From: Rubrivivax sp.
GTDB taxonomy: Bacteria; Pseudomonadota; Gammaproteobacteria; Burkholderiales; Burkholderiaceae_C
Direction: 5' to 3'
Length of the DNA: 64,000 bases
Assembly (NCBI GenBank): GCA_027485165.1
Contig: JAIXRN010000006.1
Coordinates: forward strand, 1 to 64,000
The translations under genes and the position numbers were made by a program. Shown piece by piece: positions 62,093 to 64,000 of this stretch (its first letter is position 1; every line of letters starts with the position of its first letter). The notes beneath the pieces are model-generated. The model had not been told where the DNA came from. It did not search any database and saw only the letters and a list, made by a program, of their open reading frames with translations.

Positions 62093-63271
62093 ATGACGCC
62101 CCCCACTGACCCTTCTTCACCGCCTCTGCCTGCCTTGTCCGACCTGCACCCCGACAGCCTGGCCGCCCAGGCCCTGGGCTGGGTGGACGAGGCCACGCGC
62201 GCCGTCACCCCGCCCATTCACGTCAGCAGCACCTACCTGCGCGACCCGGACAACCAGTACCGCAGCGGCCGCGTCTACGCCCGCGCCGACAACCCGGCTT
62301 TCGACCAACCCGAAGCCCTGCTGCGCGCGCTGGAAGGCGGCCACCAGGCGCTGCTGTTTGCCAGCGGCATGGCCGCGGCCACGGCCGTGTTCCAGGCCCT
62401 GCAGCCCGGCGACCACGTGCTGGCACCACAGGTGATGTACTGGTCGCTGCGCAACTGGCTGATGACGTTTGCCACCGGCTGGGGCCTGCAGGTGGAACTG
62501 ATCGACATGACCAGCCCCGCTGCCGTGCAGGCCGCGCTGCGGCCCGGCCAGACGAAGCTGGTGTGGATCGAGACGCCTGCGAATCCGCTGTGGACGGTGA
62601 CCGACATCGCCGAAACCGCGCGTCTGGCGCATGCCGCGGGCGCGCTGCTGGCGGTCGATTCCACCGTGCCCACGCCGGTGCTCACGCGCCCGCTGGTGCT
62701 GGGGGCCGACATCGTGATGCACGCCGCCACCAAGTACCTGAACGGCCATTCCGACCTGATCGCCGGGGCGCTGGTCACGCGCTCTGACAACGAACACTGG
62801 CAACGCGTGCGCAAGGTGCGCGCGCAGATCGGCGGCACCCTGGGCAGCTTCGAGGCCTACCTGTTGCTGCGCGGCATGCGCACCCTGCACCTGCGCGTGC
62901 GCGCGGCCTGCGCATCGGCGCAGCGCATCGCCGAACACTTCGCCGTGCACCCGCAGGTGCTGGAAGTGCTGTACCCGGGCCTGCCGGACTGCCAGGGGCA
63001 TGAGGTGGCCAAGGCGCAGATGCAGGGCGGGTTTGGCGGCATGCTGTCCATCCGCGCCCGCGGCGGCGAAGCGCACGCCATTGCGGTGGCCGCGCGCACG
63101 AAGCTATGGAAGCGCGCCACGTCGCTGGGCGGCACCGAAAGCCTGATCGAACACCGCGCCAGCGTCGAAGGCGCTGGCACGCCGGCCCCGCCCGACCTGC
63201 TGCGGCTGAGCGTGGGCATCGAGCATGTGGACGACTTGATGGCCGACCTGGAACAGGCGCTGGCGCGCTGA
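62093..63271 (+). CDS. Cys/Met-metabolism PLP-dependent enzyme (cystathionine gamma-synthase/beta-lyase family)
   Basis: A 392-residue fold-type I PLP enzyme. THE motifs are TPPIHVSSTYLRDPDNQYRS, YARADNPAFDQPEALLRALE, FASGMAAATAVF, VDSTVPTP and HAATKYLNGHSDLIAGALVT with the PLP lysine. It closely resembles the cystathionine lyase/synthase group of the transsulfuration pathway, but which reaction it runs cannot be told from sequence alone. ATG 62093 fits the family start better than 62039, which would begin inside the 12-base repeat array. Confidence 0.88.
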   Translation: MTPPTDPSSPPLPALSDLHPDSLAAQALGWVDEATRAVTPPIHVSSTYLRDPDNQYRSGRVYARADNPAFDQPEALLRALEGGHQALLFASGMAAATAVFQALQPGDHVLAPQVMYWSLRNWLMTFATGWGLQVELIDMTSPAAVQAALRPGQTKLVWIETPANPLWTVTDIAETARLAHAAGALLAVDSTVPTPVLTRPLVLGADIVMHAATKYLNGHSDLIAGALVTRSDNEHWQRVRKVRAQIGGTLGSFEAYLLLRGMRTLHLRVRAACASAQRIAEHFAVHPQVLEVLYPGLPDCQGHEVAKAQMQGGFGGMLSIRARGGEAHAIAVAARTKLWKRATSLGGTESLIEHRASVEGAGTPAPPDLLRLSVGIEHVDDLMADLEQALAR

Positions 63272-63298
63272 CGGGCTAAGGAGGGGGAGCTTGGCTTG

Positions 63299-63991
63299 TC
63301 ACTCGAGCCAAGCACGCCACTCGCTCACGCCTGCCTCGCTGACGAAGAGTTCAACGCGGTAACCCATGGATTCGAGGTAGCGTTGCGCGTCCCCCGCTTC
63401 GACGCCAATCGCAGCCATGCGGGGCAGGTTCTGTTCGAAGAAGATCTCCTTGATCTTCTTCGTGCGCAGAAGGCCGTCGCAACCTTTCAAGACGAGCGTG
63501 TCTGCGCCCTCGACATCGATCTTCAGCAGACGGATGTCCTGGTCCAGCACTTGATCCAGTCTGACGCAGACGACCTTGCAGTGCGCCTCGTTCGGGCTGT
63601 CCATCAGGCCGCCCCAGCCGGTCTGCTCCTCGGGACCTAGCACGAAAGTACAGATTTGGTTGGTTTCGCCCAGCGCCGTGCCCATGCAATGCACCTGCTG
63701 CGTTAGCCGGTTCAGCGTGATGTTCGAGACCAGTTGCGGATAGATGCGTGGCGACGCCTCGAAGGCCAGCACTTCGTTACCTGGTTTGGCCTTGGCCCAA
63801 AGCATTGCGAAGTACCCGATATTGGCGCCGACGTCGACAAGCGTTCCGCCATCGGCAGCAATCCTCAGCAACTCAAGGCTCAGTCCTTCTTCCCACACCG
63901 AGTGTTGATGGATGCACTCGGAAATGGCATCACCGTCGTGAAGCTGCACTTGCAGATCATCGAAGAACTTGACGCGGCCGATTCGGGACAT
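63299..63991 (-). CDS. FkbM-family methyltransferase, possibly incomplete at the 5' end
   Basis: A 230-residue (as visible) SAM-dependent methyltransferase. The nucleotide-binding motif GGTLVDVGANIGYFAMLWAK is followed by NEVLAFEASPRIYPQLVSNI, and RLLKIDVEGADTLVLKGCDG is the FkbM hallmark. Members methylate sugars or polyketides, often in polysaccharide clusters. The ATG lies nine bases from the window edge, and no stop codon separates it from upstream sequence, so the true start may be outside. Base composition here is less GC-rich than its neighbours. Confidence 0.82.
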   Translation of the reverse strand: MSRIGRVKFFDDLQVQLHDGDAISECIHQHSVWEEGLSLELLRIAADGGTLVDVGANIGYFAMLWAKAKPGNEVLAFEASPRIYPQLVSNITLNRLTQQVHCMGTALGETNQICTFVLGPEEQTGWGGLMDSPNEAHCKVVCVRLDQVLDQDIRLLKIDVEGADTLVLKGCDGLLRTKKIKEIFFEQNLPRMAAIGVEAGDAQRYLESMGYRVELFVSEAGVSEWRAWLE

Positions 63992-64000
63992 GGGATCACT

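Overview
The window is GC-rich bacterial chromosome from a betaproteobacterium, most likely a Burkholderiales lineage of the Rubrivivax/Leptothrix/Roseateles kind. The evidence is the conserved housekeeping string rng-maf-rlmH-rsfS-nadD-hemF-purD-yebC (46.9-53.8 kb), a urea ABC transporter operon with the long proteobacterial UrtB, three PEP-CTERM proteins, and a GspA/GspB pair. No rRNA, tRNA, CRISPR array or insertion sequence was seen.

Layout. (1) 0-3 kb: the 5' end of gmd, then a cluster of small toxin-antitoxin (TA) genes, nearly all broken: two antitoxins whose PIN toxins are truncated or frameshifted, two further relics and a lone MNT nucleotidyltransferase. (2) 3-11.2 kb: a beta-CASP metallo-hydrolase, then an exopolysaccharide (EPS) block: Wzz/tyrosine-kinase fusion with a sigma54-like promoter, PHP-type phosphatase, small secreted protein, O-antigen-ligase-like polymerase and a PEP-CTERM protein. 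(3) 11.3-17 kb: urtABCDE on the minus strand with a palindromic site upstream of urtA. (4) 17-24.6 kb: GNAT acetyltransferase; cNMP-binding patatin coupled to an osmoprotectant-type transporter fusion; a decayed three-gene string around a VOC protein; a DUF1801-like protein; a prolyl oligopeptidase. (5) 24.8-33.7 kb: a hybrid histidine kinase whose N-terminus carries the residue signature of the plant ethylene-binding domain, a single-domain response regulator, a second PEP-CTERM protein, a large adenylate cyclase/ATPase/TPR protein and a lytic transglycosylase. (6) 33.7-42.4 kb: flavoprotein, MNT-HEPN relic, third PEP-CTERM protein, an intact AbrB-PIN TA pair, a LuxR-type response regulator overlapping an NCS1-permease/histidine-kinase fusion, and a GFA protein. 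(7) 42.6-46.8 kb: a secreted rhamnogalacturonan lyase (PL11) convergent with a likely AraC-type regulator. (8) 46.9-55.6 kb: the housekeeping string plus fhs. (9) 55.7-64 kb: chemoreceptor, frameshifted Cache protein, GspA-GspB-beta-helix operon, a Cys/Met-metabolism PLP enzyme and an FkbM methyltransferase at the edge.

How it fits together. EPS synthesis, PEP-CTERM proteins and the sigma54-like promoter match the exosortase/PrsK-PrsR type of surface biology known in floc- and biofilm-forming betaproteobacteria, although no exosortase lies in the window. The ethylene-sensor-like kinase and the pectin-side-chain lyase both suggest contact with plants or plant debris; that link is inference. 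The most notable item is the predicted ethylene-receptor-type hybrid kinase at 24.8-28.4 kb, followed by the NCS1 permease-kinase fusion with a cysteine cluster.
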